A stretch of 64,000 bases of DNA from contig JADLHT010000034.1 of the NCBI GenBank assembly GCA_020848695.1, forward strand, positions 1-64,000. The letters run 5' to 3'. The stretch comes from Saprospiraceae bacterium. GTDB taxonomy: Bacteria; Bacteroidota; Bacteroidia; Chitinophagales; Saprospiraceae. The notes under the pieces were generated by a model that did not search any database, was not told the origin of the DNA, and was given only the letters and a program-made list of their open reading frames with translations. Positions 9,433 to 16,844 of this stretch are shown piece after piece (the first letter of the stretch is position 1; each line of letters begins with the position of its first letter). Made by a program: the position numbers and the translations under genes.

Positions 9433-10120
9433 TCCCGGGTTATTAAACCCATTAATCCGGAGTAAACGGACCAACCAATCTGAAGCAAATTGTCAGTCGT
9501 CCAATCGCGAACAGTGAATAGAGTTCCGGAATCTGGATTAAACAGTAGTTTTCTTGTTCTTAATTGCTTTAGCGTTTTACTGATTCTCAATACTTCCTGA
9601 AGAAATAAATCGTATTGCGATGCTTCTTTTTCCAATTTTTTGATGAATTTATAAAAGGCTTGCCAACTGTAACCAAGCAATGAGCAAAGCGTTTGTATGC
9701 TTCAGCTTTCGCTTTGGCCTATATTCATTATTGTTTGGTGCCAAGCTTATTTTTCAGTCGGTTCCTGTTTCTTTATTGACAATGTTGATAATCTCCTCGA
9801 GCAACCTATTATGTAATTGCTGCTTTTTAAGTTACTTCTGAAGGAGCTTTATTTCGTATGCAATTTAGGCTCTTTCATACCTGCTTCTTCTTTCCACTTG
9901 CGTTTCATCTTTTCACGCCATGTTGGTTTTCGGCCTTGATATTCCAAAACCCAATCACAAATACTGCGGAAAGGAATATTATATTTGTACCCAAGTTCTC
10001 GATAGGTGTAGTTACCAGTTAAATACTCGGCAACAATTTCCTCTTTTGTTTTTCTTTTTTAACTCATTTTTTATGCAAAATAAAGTTAACAATTCTGTCA
10101 ACCTATTTCAGGACAAGTCA
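9429..10120 (-). mobile_element. decayed IS3-family insertion element (orfA and 5' part of orfB)
   Basis: Read on the minus strand, a likely left end TGACTTGTCC (10111-10120) precedes an orfA start ATG at 10067. Codon 3 is TAA, a nonsense mutation, yet the frame then reads through TKEEIVAEYLTGNYTYRELG and ICDWVLEYQGRKPTWREKMK, the helix-turn-helix of IS3-type OrfA, to a stop at 9849. Further downstream in another frame the OrfA tail (LKKQQLHNRLLEEIINIVNK) is visible, then the OrfB start SLLGYSWQAFYKF, open from 9680 to 9429. At least two frameshifts and several stops are present. OrfB has only about 80 of the usual roughly 280 codons and no DDE catalytic residues. The right end is missing at the kinase stop. 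Transposition-dead. Confidence 0.8.
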
Positions 10121-10192
10121 AAATAAATTATTATTTTAAATGATTACAATTTTGTTTGTTATAATGTATACTTTTATCGGTACTTTTTGTAG

Positions 10193-10603
10193 TTAGTTAG
10201 TCTCTGTATATTGTTTAAAATTATTCAGTATCGCCTGCCAACCCTTTTCCTGCATTTCGATTGGGTTTACTGTTTCGGGATCAAATGTTACATTAACTTC
10301 TGTGTGTCCGTTTAACTCATTGAATTCAACGGTTGCATGTCGTCCACCAAACTCATAAGAAAAACTTTTGCCATTATCAATTTTTGTATAATTAGCCTCG
10401 AAATCAAAACCAAAACTTCCGTCTTTGGATTCCATTCTTGCTATATAACGTCCACCTATGGTCATGTCATTTGATGCAGAAGGACAATGCCAGCTTGAGT
10501 CGGCAAAGTTCCAGTTTACAATGTGTGTCGGGTTGGTATAGTAATCCCAAACTTTTTTCCTGTCTGCATTTATGGTAGCAGTAACCGTTATTTTATTGTT
10601 CAT
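10193..10603 (-). CDS. SRPBCC / AHSA1-family protein
   Basis: A 136-residue START-like (SRPBCC) protein of the AHSA1 / polyketide-cyclase-like family. The N-terminus ITVTATINADRKKVWDYYTN and the C-terminal helix ending GWQAILNNFKQYTE are typical. The fold has a hydrophobic cavity, and members bind small ligands or act on toxic compounds; the ligand cannot be predicted. It is the last of four small minus-strand genes (hydrolase, YdeI-like, VOC, SRPBCC) that probably form one transcript, with gaps of about 55, 22 and 10 bases. Together with the IS remnants on both sides, this looks like an accessory island rather than core genome. Confidence 0.88.
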   Translation of the reverse strand: MNNKITVTATINADRKKVWDYYTNPTHIVNWNFADSSWHCPSASNDMTIGGRYIARMESKDGSFGFDFEANYTKIDNGKSFSYEFGGRHATVEFNELNGHTEVNVTFDPETVNPIEMQEKGWQAILNNFKQYTETN

Positions 10604-10657
10604 TCTTATTCATTTTTAATTTATGTTATTCTACAAAGCAATTGGTAATTTGTTAAC

Positions 10658-11083
10658 TTAAGCATTAATTAATTCATTTATATTGAATTTTTTTATTGAC
10701 CTGAATATCGGCATTATTCGCTTAATTTTTTCAGGGTCGCTCAATAATTTTGAAAGAATTGTTGGAACAATTTGCCATGATACTCCATATTTATCTTTCA
10801 GCCAACCACAATTTTCTTCTTGCCCACCGTTGGTGGTAAGCATATTCCAGCAATGGTCAATTTCTTCTTGGGTTTCACATTCCTCTACAAAAGAAACGGC
10901 TTCGCTAAATGAAAACTCGGGACCACCATTTAGTCCCATAAACTTTGTTCCGTTAATTTCAAAAATGGTAGTCATAGTGTCAGAACTTACAACTTTTGAA
11001 TTTTTAAATACAGAGCAATAAAATTTTGCTGCTTCTTGTGCCTCAGTATTAAACCATAGGCAAGGATAAATTGGTTTTGTCAT
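10658..11083 (-). CDS. PhnB-like VOC-family protein
   Basis: A 141-residue vicinal-oxygen-chelate protein of the PhnB / '3-demethylubiquinone methyltransferase-like' group. Family signatures are the start MTKPIYPCLWFNTEAQEAA, KFYCSVFKNSKV, then NGTKFMGLNGGPEF and the C-terminal CGWLKDKYGVSWQIVP. Such proteins are glyoxalase-fold monomers or dimers; their substrates are mostly unknown and the methyltransferase name is historical. It lies between the YdeI-like and SRPBCC genes on the same strand. Stress resistance or small-molecule modification is a plausible shared theme, but that is inference from the neighbourhood only. Confidence 0.9.
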   Translation of the reverse strand: MTKPIYPCLWFNTEAQEAAKFYCSVFKNSKVVSSDTMTTIFEINGTKFMGLNGGPEFSFSEAVSFVEECETQEEIDHCWNMLTTNGGQEENCGWLKDKYGVSWQIVPTILSKLLSDPEKIKRIMPIFRSIKKFNINELINA

Positions 11084-11104
11084 ATTTATTGGATAAAGTT
11101 ATAA

Positions 11105-11674
11105 TTAATGAAACTTCTTTTTTTCTTTCATCATTTGAATGATTTCATTCATTCTTTTGGATCTTGTTTCAGGTTTCTTAGCTGTTTGTAAACGAAAATT
11201 TATAGCAAATTTATTTGACTTGTTAAGGGAATTGTAAAAAGATTTTGCTTCTTCGTCCTTATTTAGCTCTATCATTAAATCTTCCGCATCTTGCATGGTA
11301 GTATGAGAATCGTAGGCCTTAGCCAATCTGCCATCAATCTTTGCTTTTTCAAATTCGGCAAAGCCTCTTGTCATCATTCTACCTTCTTTAATTAGTGATT
11401 CAACAATTCTTATATTTCGTTTAGACCAGATACTTTGTGAACGTCTTGGCGTATATTTCTGCAAGTAAGATTGTTCATCATAACTTTTTCTTTGTCCATC
11501 TATCCAACCAAAACAAAGTGCTTCCGCTAAAGCTTGTTCAATAGTTACGGTTTCTATACCTGCATTTTTTTTATAGACCTGCAACCAAATACCTACTTGT
11601 AATTCTTGGTTTTTTTCCAGCCAGTTCCGCCAAGCAATATGAGATTTAAAAGATTTTATTTTTGCTTCTGACAT
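11105..11674 (-). CDS. YdeI/OmpD-associated family protein
   Basis: A 189-residue cytoplasmic protein of the YdeI/OmpD-associated (bacteriocin-protection-like) family. Typical blocks are SHIAWRNWLEKN, the central ALAEALCFGWIDGQRKSYD, and YTPRRSQSIWSKRN, followed by a C-terminal all-helical lysine-rich region ending MMKEKKKFH. No signal peptide or membrane segment is seen. In Bacillus and enterobacteria, members have been linked to resistance to antimicrobial peptides; the biochemical role is not known. It sits 9 bases downstream of the hydrolase gene and 21 bases upstream of the VOC gene, in the same direction. Confidence 0.88.
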   Translation of the reverse strand: MSEAKIKSFKSHIAWRNWLEKNQELQVGIWLQVYKKNAGIETVTIEQALAEALCFGWIDGQRKSYDEQSYLQKYTPRRSQSIWSKRNIRIVESLIKEGRMMTRGFAEFEKAKIDGRLAKAYDSHTTMQDAEDLMIELNKDEEAKSFYNSLNKSNKFAINFRLQTAKKPETRSKRMNEIIQMMKEKKKFH

Positions 11675-11683
11675 AGAGAATTT

Positions 11684-12583
11684 TTAGTTTTCATTTTGTT
11701 TTTCATTAAGGAATTTCTCAATTAATGGAATAATAAAATCACTTTTTTTATAGTTAGGATTTAAAGTCGTAATCTCTCCAATATATGCTCCGTGTCCACC
11801 TGGAATAATTGCTAATTTACAGTTCGGAATTAGTTTGGACATAGCCACAATGTGTTCGGAAGTTGCAACATCTTGGTCACCATTGATAAGTAATACCTGA
11901 GCTGTTATCGATTTTATTTGCTCGTCTGTAAAGTCTTTAAAGTTTATCATTCGGTCAGCACATTTTTGATACATAGTCATCAGTTTCGTGCTGTCGGAAT
12001 TTTCTTTGATAAATGCGTCTTTGTATTGCTGAGGCATTTGGTCAAATGTTCCATTTTTCATAAACTCCCAAAACTGTGGGAATGTCCCGTTACGCTTAAG
12101 TAAAACAGAACCTGCAATAACTTTATTACAAACTTCAGGATGTCTAATTGCAATTTGCAAAGCTGTATTTCCTCCATTACTAAAACCAAAAATGTCAGCT
12201 TTGTGAACGTTTAAATTTTTAAGTAAAGCAGCAACATCGTCTGCGTCTTGTTCGAATGATATTGGTGTATTACGGTCTCCTGTTCGTCCATGAGCTTGCA
12301 GTTCAACGCAAATGAGTTGCCGGTCATTAGAGAATAATGGAATTACTCTACCGAAAGTTGTCTGAATGGTTGAACCGCCACCATGTATAAGCACAAGGGG
12401 TTTGCCTTGTCCATAAATTTCGTAATACATTTTTATTCCGTTTACTTCGGAATAACCATTTTTCATTGTTTCTTTCTCTGTTACTGATCTTGCCATACTG
12501 TAATTTGTTGCTTCTTTCTTGTTCTCATTACACGTTGTCAAAGTCGTAATTGTCAGCACGAAATATATATTTCTTATTTTCAT
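11684..12583 (-). CDS. alpha/beta hydrolase, probable lipoprotein
   Basis: A 299-residue alpha/beta hydrolase. The N-terminus is hydrophobic and ends in LTTC at residue 18, an imperfect lipobox, so it may be anchored as a lipoprotein. The oxyanion motif LIHGGGS, nucleophile Ser135 in FGFSNGGN, acid Asp in INGDQDVA and His in PGGHGAY complete the triad. The substrate cannot be predicted; esterases and cofactor-free haloperoxidase-like hydrolases share this arrangement. It is the first gene of the minus-strand run. Forty-three bases upstream of its start begins one copy of a ~200-bp repeat that also precedes the HNH gene, which may carry its promoter or mark a recombination site. Confidence 0.85.
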   Translation of the reverse strand: MKIRNIYFVLTITTLTTCNENKKEATNYSMARSVTEKETMKNGYSEVNGIKMYYEIYGQGKPLVLIHGGGSTIQTTFGRVIPLFSNDRQLICVELQAHGRTGDRNTPISFEQDADDVAALLKNLNVHKADIFGFSNGGNTALQIAIRHPEVCNKVIAGSVLLKRNGTFPQFWEFMKNGTFDQMPQQYKDAFIKENSDSTKLMTMYQKCADRMINFKDFTDEQIKSITAQVLLINGDQDVATSEHIVAMSKLIPNCKLAIIPGGHGAYIGEITTLNPNYKKSDFIIPLIEKFLNEKQNEN

Positions 12584-12625
12584 TTTGTCGTCTTACTTAA
12601 AGCAGGTTAGTTGTCCAACAATGCC

Positions 12626-12837
12626 CGCCAACTCCTAGAAAAGTTAATTCTTCCATCTAAAAAAATAAATAGTACCGGACTAACTTTTCAAGTTGAACTG
12701 CCTGTACCGATCCATTGAGATACCCGTCAAGTGAATACATTAATAATGAGAAATACATCAGAGCAGTTTTTAAATGATTTGTGATTTGGATTGTTTTTGA
12801 TGGATCTAGATGGTTGCAAAGTTAGTACATTCTTGAA
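12626..12837. repeat. ~210-bp direct repeat, copy 1
   Basis: This stretch matches 14459-14660 in the same orientation. A 69-base core (12641-12709 and 14474-14542) is identical base for base; similarity continues with scattered differences through GAATACATTAATAATGAGAA and GTTAG near the end, then stops. Read on the minus strand, both copies end in GAGTTRGCGG a few tens of bases before the start of a gene (here the hydrolase) and diverge there. Inside, GAAAAGTTA and TAACTTTTC can pair. No coding potential was seen. It may be a shared promoter region, an insertion site or a cassette-type recombination site. Confidence 0.85.
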
Positions 12838-12843
12838 GATTGA

Positions 12844-13008
12844 TACGCTAAAAATTTAATCACAATATCCTCACAACTTCCTATAATAAATTGGTATGAA
12901 CATAACAATGAACTTTTCATTGCTGATGCTAAATTAGATCGTTTAACAGCCAAACATAATAGACTTGAACTTAAATGAAATTCACTTCGCAAGAATACAT
13001 CTCATTAA
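12844..13008 (+). pseudogene. IstB C-terminal remnant (IS21 family)
   Basis: In frame from 12844, the translation reads KNLITISSQLPIINWYEHNN, then ELFIADAKLDRLTAKHNRLE, an internal TGA (12976-12978), then NSLRKNTSH and TAA (13006-13008). This matches the end of IstB, the AAA+ helper ATPase of IS21 elements, whose tail typically reads SQLPV.KWY...ADAI.DRL...RI.LKG.SLRK. Everything upstream, including the Walker motifs, is missing, so it is a relic. The next ~300 bases have no frame and include two related pieces (CATACCTATG-type, near 13077 and 13270) that could come from the element's non-coding end. Confidence 0.75.
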
Positions 13009-13296
13009 TTTTTATCTTTATGCCATCAGTTCTTTATAATGTTTATGGGTGAGTTCCTTTGCGCCGGAAAATGGGTATACCTATGTCCGGATTTTGCAAC
13101 CCTGAGCAACTTCATTGATTGAGTGGGCTGGAAATTTCATATATATTAGTATTAAAAGAATATTGATTTCACTTATCTATAAGTTAAAACATCATCTAAG
13201 GAAAAATTAAAATTCAATAATTTTATTTGAATCCCAGTTAAAGCTGGTCGAAAACTCTATAATAAAAAGCATACCTATGCCAGGTTTCGTCCAACA
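13009..13296. other. non-coding stretch behind the IstB remnant
   Basis: No open frame of note was found. TATACCTATGTCCGGATTTT (near 13077) and CATACCTATGCCAGGTTTC (near 13270) look related to each other and resemble the inverted-repeat-rich ends of IS21 elements, so the stretch may be the relic of such an end. This is a weak inference. Confidence 0.35.
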
Positions 13297-13354
13297 AAGA
13301 TTTCATTGTTTTCCGCTAGCGGGACAAGCTGTACTCCGCACGCAACGAAATCTT
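13297..13354. repeat. inverted repeat and palindrome downstream of the HNH gene
   Basis: AAGATTTCATTG (13297-13308) pairs with CAACGAAATCTT (13343-13354) with one mismatch. Between them lies the perfect palindrome CCGCTAGCGG (13313-13322). The structure sits 5 bases beyond the HNH stop codon, so it may serve as its transcription terminator. Its size and G+C-rich loop would also suit a recombination or transposon end. Confidence 0.6.
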
Positions 13355-13359
13355 AGTTA

Positions 13360-14433
13360 TTAGCTGTAAGCTTTATTATTTCGCAAATTAGTTTCATCTT
13401 TATTACTTTTTCCAATGTTACAAGTTTCACACAATGTCTGGTAATTATTCATTTCATCTTTTCCTCCCTTTGAACGAGGTAAAATATGGTCTATATGTAA
13501 GATAATATTTTCTTCAGCACTTCTTCCACAAGCTACGCATTTCCAATTGTCTCGTTTAAATACTTGCCATCTTATACCCGCTTGTATTTTTATTTTTGTG
13601 TCTGCCTTTATTCTAACTGCCTGCAAATCATTTTCATTCAAACTATTAAATTTTTCTTGAACGTCTTTAAAGTATTTTTCGTAGTAACTTCGGAATTTTT
13701 TTTCTGCTTTTTCAATGTCGCTCTTAATATTGGGGTCAACTCCTAATGATATATTTATAAAAGCATTCAACAATGGAAATAACATTAAGTTGGATAAAAT
13801 AATTTCATTAATTTTTTCGTAGTTTATTGGATAATCATAAGGCTTAGAACTAATTAATATATCATAATTGTTGTCTACGAAGTTTTTCTTTAAAGACTCT
13901 CTGATGTCAAAAATTTCAAAATATTCTCTTTGATACTTACAGTTAGAGCGATTTATTAACGATAAAATATTCAATATTTCCTTGTCCAAAAAGTCATAAA
14001 ACTTCTTGTATGTTTCTTTGGTAAAATTCTTTATATATCCAAAATAAAATATTGAAGAAATACCTTCGGTAGTTAAAATAATTTCTAATAAAGTTGGAGT
14101 AATTTGCGCTTCTTTGTTATCATTTCTTTGAAGGCCTTTCCATTTATTTTTTGTTCTTTTTCCGTAAACCCAAATGGAGGAATGCTCATAATCTAAAGTT
14201 ACAGGTTTAGTACGTTGATTTTTGGAGGTTCTAAATTGAGGTGATTTACCAATGGTACAATTTTGAAAAAAATCAAAGTCATACATGTTTGAAATTCGTG
14301 AAATTAGTTCATTGTTTATAATTTCTAACTTCGGTAAAATTGAATACCTAATTGCATCTGCTTTTAATTGTAAGTCGTCAATTAAAAACAAGTTTTTGTC
14401 GTCTGTGTCAAATGTTATTTCTTCTATTTTCAT
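13360..14433 (-). CDS. HNH endonuclease-domain protein with unknown N-terminal region
   Basis: A 357-residue protein. The C-terminal ~70 residues form an HNH nuclease domain: CVACGRS with the first zinc-binding Cys pair, HIDHILPRSKGGKDEMNN with the catalytic His and Asn, then LCETCNIGKSNK with the second Cys pair. A basic IRWQVFKRDNWKC stretch leads into it, as in McrA-like nucleases. The first ~270 residues are lysine-, asparagine- and isoleucine-rich and match no family I recognise. Architecture and accessory-island setting suit a defence or mobile-element nuclease, but no partner gene is next to it. It is flanked by an IS21 relic downstream and repeat copy 2 upstream. The HNH call is firm; the role is open. 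Confidence 0.82.
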   Translation of the reverse strand: MKIEEITFDTDDKNLFLIDDLQLKADAIRYSILPKLEIINNELISRISNMYDFDFFQNCTIGKSPQFRTSKNQRTKPVTLDYEHSSIWVYGKRTKNKWKGLQRNDNKEAQITPTLLEIILTTEGISSIFYFGYIKNFTKETYKKFYDFLDKEILNILSLINRSNCKYQREYFEIFDIRESLKKNFVDNNYDILISSKPYDYPINYEKINEIILSNLMLFPLLNAFINISLGVDPNIKSDIEKAEKKFRSYYEKYFKDVQEKFNSLNENDLQAVRIKADTKIKIQAGIRWQVFKRDNWKCVACGRSAEENIILHIDHILPRSKGGKDEMNNYQTLCETCNIGKSNKDETNLRNNKAYS

Positions 14434-14458
14434 AAGTATAATGTCTCTATATGCTTAC

Positions 14459-14660
14459 CGCTAACTCTTAAGAAAGTTAATTCTTCCATCTAAAAAAATA
14501 AATAGTACCGGACTAACTTTTCAAGTTGAACTGCCTGTACCGTTCCATCTTGATACCCATCAAGTGAATACATTAATAATGAGAAATTCATCAGAGCAGT
14601 TTTTTGTACACTTGTGATCTGGACAGATTTTGATTTTAGCAAAGTTAGCAAATTCTTGAT
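14459..14660. repeat. ~200-bp direct repeat, copy 2
   Basis: Second copy of the repeat at 12626-12837, with the identical 69-base core at 14474-14542. It begins 26 bases upstream of the HNH start codon, mirroring the position of copy 1 upstream of the hydrolase. Its outer ends are GCTAAC (14460-14465) and GTTAGC (14644-14649), which are complementary to each other. The integron attC consensus is not met exactly, and no integrase is nearby. Confidence 0.85.
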
Positions 14661-15158
14661 GCATTCAATAATAATTTGGGTATAGTGTTTAGGATGCGAA
14701 AAAAATCTTGTGTTCTTAACTTATCTGAGCAAAGTATTCTGGTTAAAATTATGGGCTATCTGATAATAGGTTTTATAGTCTTCTTACTTTAAGTGCTTAA
14801 GGTTCATAAACTCCCTATACTCGTTAAGATCTAATTTATTATAATACATCTTGTCATTTTTTTGAAATGATTAATTCTCATAATTACGCCTAATTAAATC
14901 TTTGTTTACAAGCGAAGATGTCATGTTTTATTGGTATTTTGATAGGGTTTGTTCAAAATCTGTATTCACGTAATATTGCGTTAAATCACTATTATCGATC
15001 GAAATTATTCAACTTCATTCTTCTAAACCAGGAATCATGACGAAATTAATTTTGCAATTATTACTTTATCTTACAAAAGAAATTATACTTTAGTTGCATA
15101 TATTTTTGTAAAGCATAAGTCTTTTAATTTATTGTTGACTTTAAGCAGATACTTCCCT
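14661..15158. other. AT-rich intergenic region, no gene seen
   Basis: About 500 bases between repeat copy 2 and the small membrane-protein gene. Stops are frequent in all frames, and no tRNA-like cloverleaf, transposase fragment or strong hairpin was recognised. It probably marks the right edge of the accessory island. Confidence 0.5.
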
Positions 15159-15338
15159 TTAATATTCATCAACTCTTTGTCTTATTGCCCTATACAATCT
15201 CCAGGATCCATATACGAGAAATAAAATCAACAAGGCATAATTAAACTTTGTTTCTAACATAGGGTGTATGAATAAATAGATTGCTAAACCTATATATGTT
15301 AATGCGAGTAAGATTAAAAAAAATTTTTTTAAAATCAT
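15159..15338 (-). CDS. small membrane protein downstream of tonB
   Basis: A 59-residue protein starting MILKKFFLILLALTYIG, with two likely membrane helices (about residues 5-23 and 32-48) and a basic tail RLYRAIRQRVDEY. An in-frame ATG at 15368 would add 10 residues but lies inside the hairpin that ends the tonB transcript, so 15338 is preferred. I do not recognise the family. Its place behind exbB-exbD-exbD-tonB suggests it could be an accessory of that complex or simply a read-through gene. Confidence 0.6.
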   Translation of the reverse strand: MILKKFFLILLALTYIGLAIYLFIHPMLETKFNYALLILFLVYGSWRLYRAIRQRVDEY

Positions 15339-15356
15339 ATTAGATATTAAAGGAGA

Positions 15357-15385
15357 AGAATTGTACACTTCAGGTGTACAATTCT
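15357..15385 (-). terminator. hairpin terminator or attenuator behind tonB
   Basis: AGAATTGTACAC (15357-15368) and GTGTACAATTCT (15374-15385) form a perfect 12-base stem with a 5-base loop, 9 bases beyond the tonB stop. On the minus strand it is followed by the T-rich TTCTCCTTT. It would end the exb/tonB transcript or reduce transcription into the small downstream gene. Confidence 0.65.
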
Positions 15386-15394
15386 CTATTAAAT

Positions 15395-16213
15395 CTAATT
15401 GGTCAGCTTAAACTGTATAGGTAAGGTGAAAGTTACCGGCACTGCAACACCATTGTTTTTGCCCGGCCTCCAATTTGGCATTGACTTAATGACCCGTACC
15501 GCTTCTTCATCACAACCACCTCCAATACCTCTGACCACATGCACTCTCGTTATATCTCCGGTCTTTGTAACTACAAAGTTGACGATAACTTTACCTTGAA
15601 TATCATTTTCTCTGGCTATCGCCGGATATCTAAGATTTTCCTGAATGTATTTATACATGGCTGCCTGTCCATCGGGAAACTCTGGCATCTGCTCTACATA
15701 GTTGAATATCTGTTCTTCTTTCTTTTCTTCTACAACAGGCGGTGGTTCAGGTTCTAGCATTGAAGCATCCACTCCACCCTCTTCACCCTTTCGGGTCTCC
15801 GTTGAAATATCTTTGTCTTTTATCTCTTCTATGGTTGGAGGAGGTGGTTCTTCTTCTTTAACCTCTTCATCCTTTTTAACTTTTGGAGGAACAAACTTAA
15901 TCTGATCTTTTATTGGGGGTGGGTCAACTTTAGGTGGTGGCGGTGGCGGTGGTTTGTTTGGATCTATCGGTGGTGGTTCCGTTAAGGTCACTTCTTTTAA
16001 CTCAAGATCACTTTTCTTAGGAATAAAGCCTTTAATGGTATTAAGTATTGTAGGGAAGCCTACCAATAATAAGAAAAGTAAGCTAGAATAAATGATTGCT
16101 TTTGTCATATTCTTGTCATACAATCTTCTTAGGTGATAGGCACCGTAAGACTTATTACGACCGATAAAGACAAGATCGTCCATTAAATACTTTAACAACT
16201 GGTTGTTTTCCAT
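15395..16213 (-). CDS. tonB: TonB-family energy transducer
   Basis: A 272-residue TonB. A cytoplasmic start (about residues 1-35) with FIGRNKSYGAYHLRRLYDKN, common in Bacteroidota TonBs, leads to one membrane helix (about 36-57). A periplasmic proline-rich spacer follows with runs of PPPPPP and EEPPPP. The C-terminal TonB domain holds EFPDGQAAMYKYIQENLRYP, IQGKVIVNFVV, CDEEAVRVIKSMPNWRPG and ends in VTFTLPIQFKL. The protein links the proton-motive force, via ExbB/ExbD encoded just upstream, to outer-membrane receptors. It is the fourth gene of a four-gene operon and is followed by a perfect 12-bp hairpin. The TonB-dependent receptor at 18.7 kb is a likely client, but others elsewhere in the genome are expected. 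Confidence 0.93.
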   Translation of the reverse strand: MENNQLLKYLMDDLVFIGRNKSYGAYHLRRLYDKNMTKAIIYSSLLFLLLVGFPTILNTIKGFIPKKSDLELKEVTLTEPPPIDPNKPPPPPPPKVDPPPIKDQIKFVPPKVKKDEEVKEEEPPPPTIEEIKDKDISTETRKGEEGGVDASMLEPEPPPVVEEKKEEQIFNYVEQMPEFPDGQAAMYKYIQENLRYPAIARENDIQGKVIVNFVVTKTGDITRVHVVRGIGGGCDEEAVRVIKSMPNWRPGKNNGVAVPVTFTLPIQFKLTN

Positions 16214-16258
16214 AAATCTGATAATTATTTAAACATCAAATTTTTCAAATTAATTTCA

Positions 16259-16828
16259 TTATTTTCTAACTTCACCTATTCTTAACGCAATCAGAGAGTC
16301 AATAGGATCTGTAGGTTGAAGAATTGCATATCTTTTCACATTGTTAATATTCATTTCATCAAGAACATCTACAATGTTTTTATACTTGGACTTCGGCAAG
16401 GGTTTTATCATTACAAATAAATCATCCTGGTTTCCCCATTGAGCTTTTACTTCAGCTTGTCTGCGTTGAATGACTTTTCTCAAACCTTTTGCCCCATAAT
16501 CAACACTATCTATCTCCAGTTGAGTGTTCGCATCTATTTCATCCGGAGACACATAAAATATTACCTTATCTCTCGATCCCAGCATTAATGACAGTGTTTT
16601 TGACATTTTAATGGGAGGTTGTTCTATTTTCTTATCATCTTCCTTTGCCGGCTTATTAACTTCCATCGTTTTGGGTTTGTTAAAAGTTGTTGCCAACATA
16701 AAGAACGTAATTAATAAGAATCCCAGATCCACCATCGCAGTGAGATCAACTCGGGTTGATTGTTTTTTCGATCGTACCTTCTTATGACCTTTCTTCCCAC
16801 CACCGGCGGGGACATTCATTTCAGCCAT
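16259..16828 (-). CDS. exbD: ExbD-family biopolymer transporter (second copy)
   Basis: A 189-residue ExbD/TolR protein. A short basic N-terminus (KKGHKKVRSKKQSTRVDL) precedes the single membrane helix, with the proton-carrying Asp in TAMVDLGFLLITFFML. The periplasmic domain follows and carries VMIKPLPKSKYKNIVDVLDEM near the end. It is one of two ExbD genes in this operon, 16 bases downstream of the first. Pairs of different ExbDs with one ExbB and one TonB are common in Bacteroidota, and the two may form a mixed dimer within the ExbB pentamer. Both copies keep the key Asp, so both should be functional. Confidence 0.93.
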   Translation of the reverse strand: MAEMNVPAGGGKKGHKKVRSKKQSTRVDLTAMVDLGFLLITFFMLATTFNKPKTMEVNKPAKEDDKKIEQPPIKMSKTLSLMLGSRDKVIFYVSPDEIDANTQLEIDSVDYGAKGLRKVIQRRQAEVKAQWGNQDDLFVMIKPLPKSKYKNIVDVLDEMNINNVKRYAILQPTDPIDSLIALRIGEVRK

Positions 16829-16844
16829 TTCCTATTTTTTTATA

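Noticed and set aside
10193-12583. A defence system made of SRPBCC, VOC, YdeI-like and hydrolase genes
   Set aside because: None of the four has a recognised nuclease, sensor or effector domain; they are common accessory enzymes, so a defence role has no direct support.
12626-14660. The repeats as integron attC sites
   Set aside because: End motifs do not fit RYYYAAC / GTTRRRY, repeats are too long and there is no integron integrase; the recombinase at 26 kb is a housekeeping Xer. Kept as a repeat with open function.
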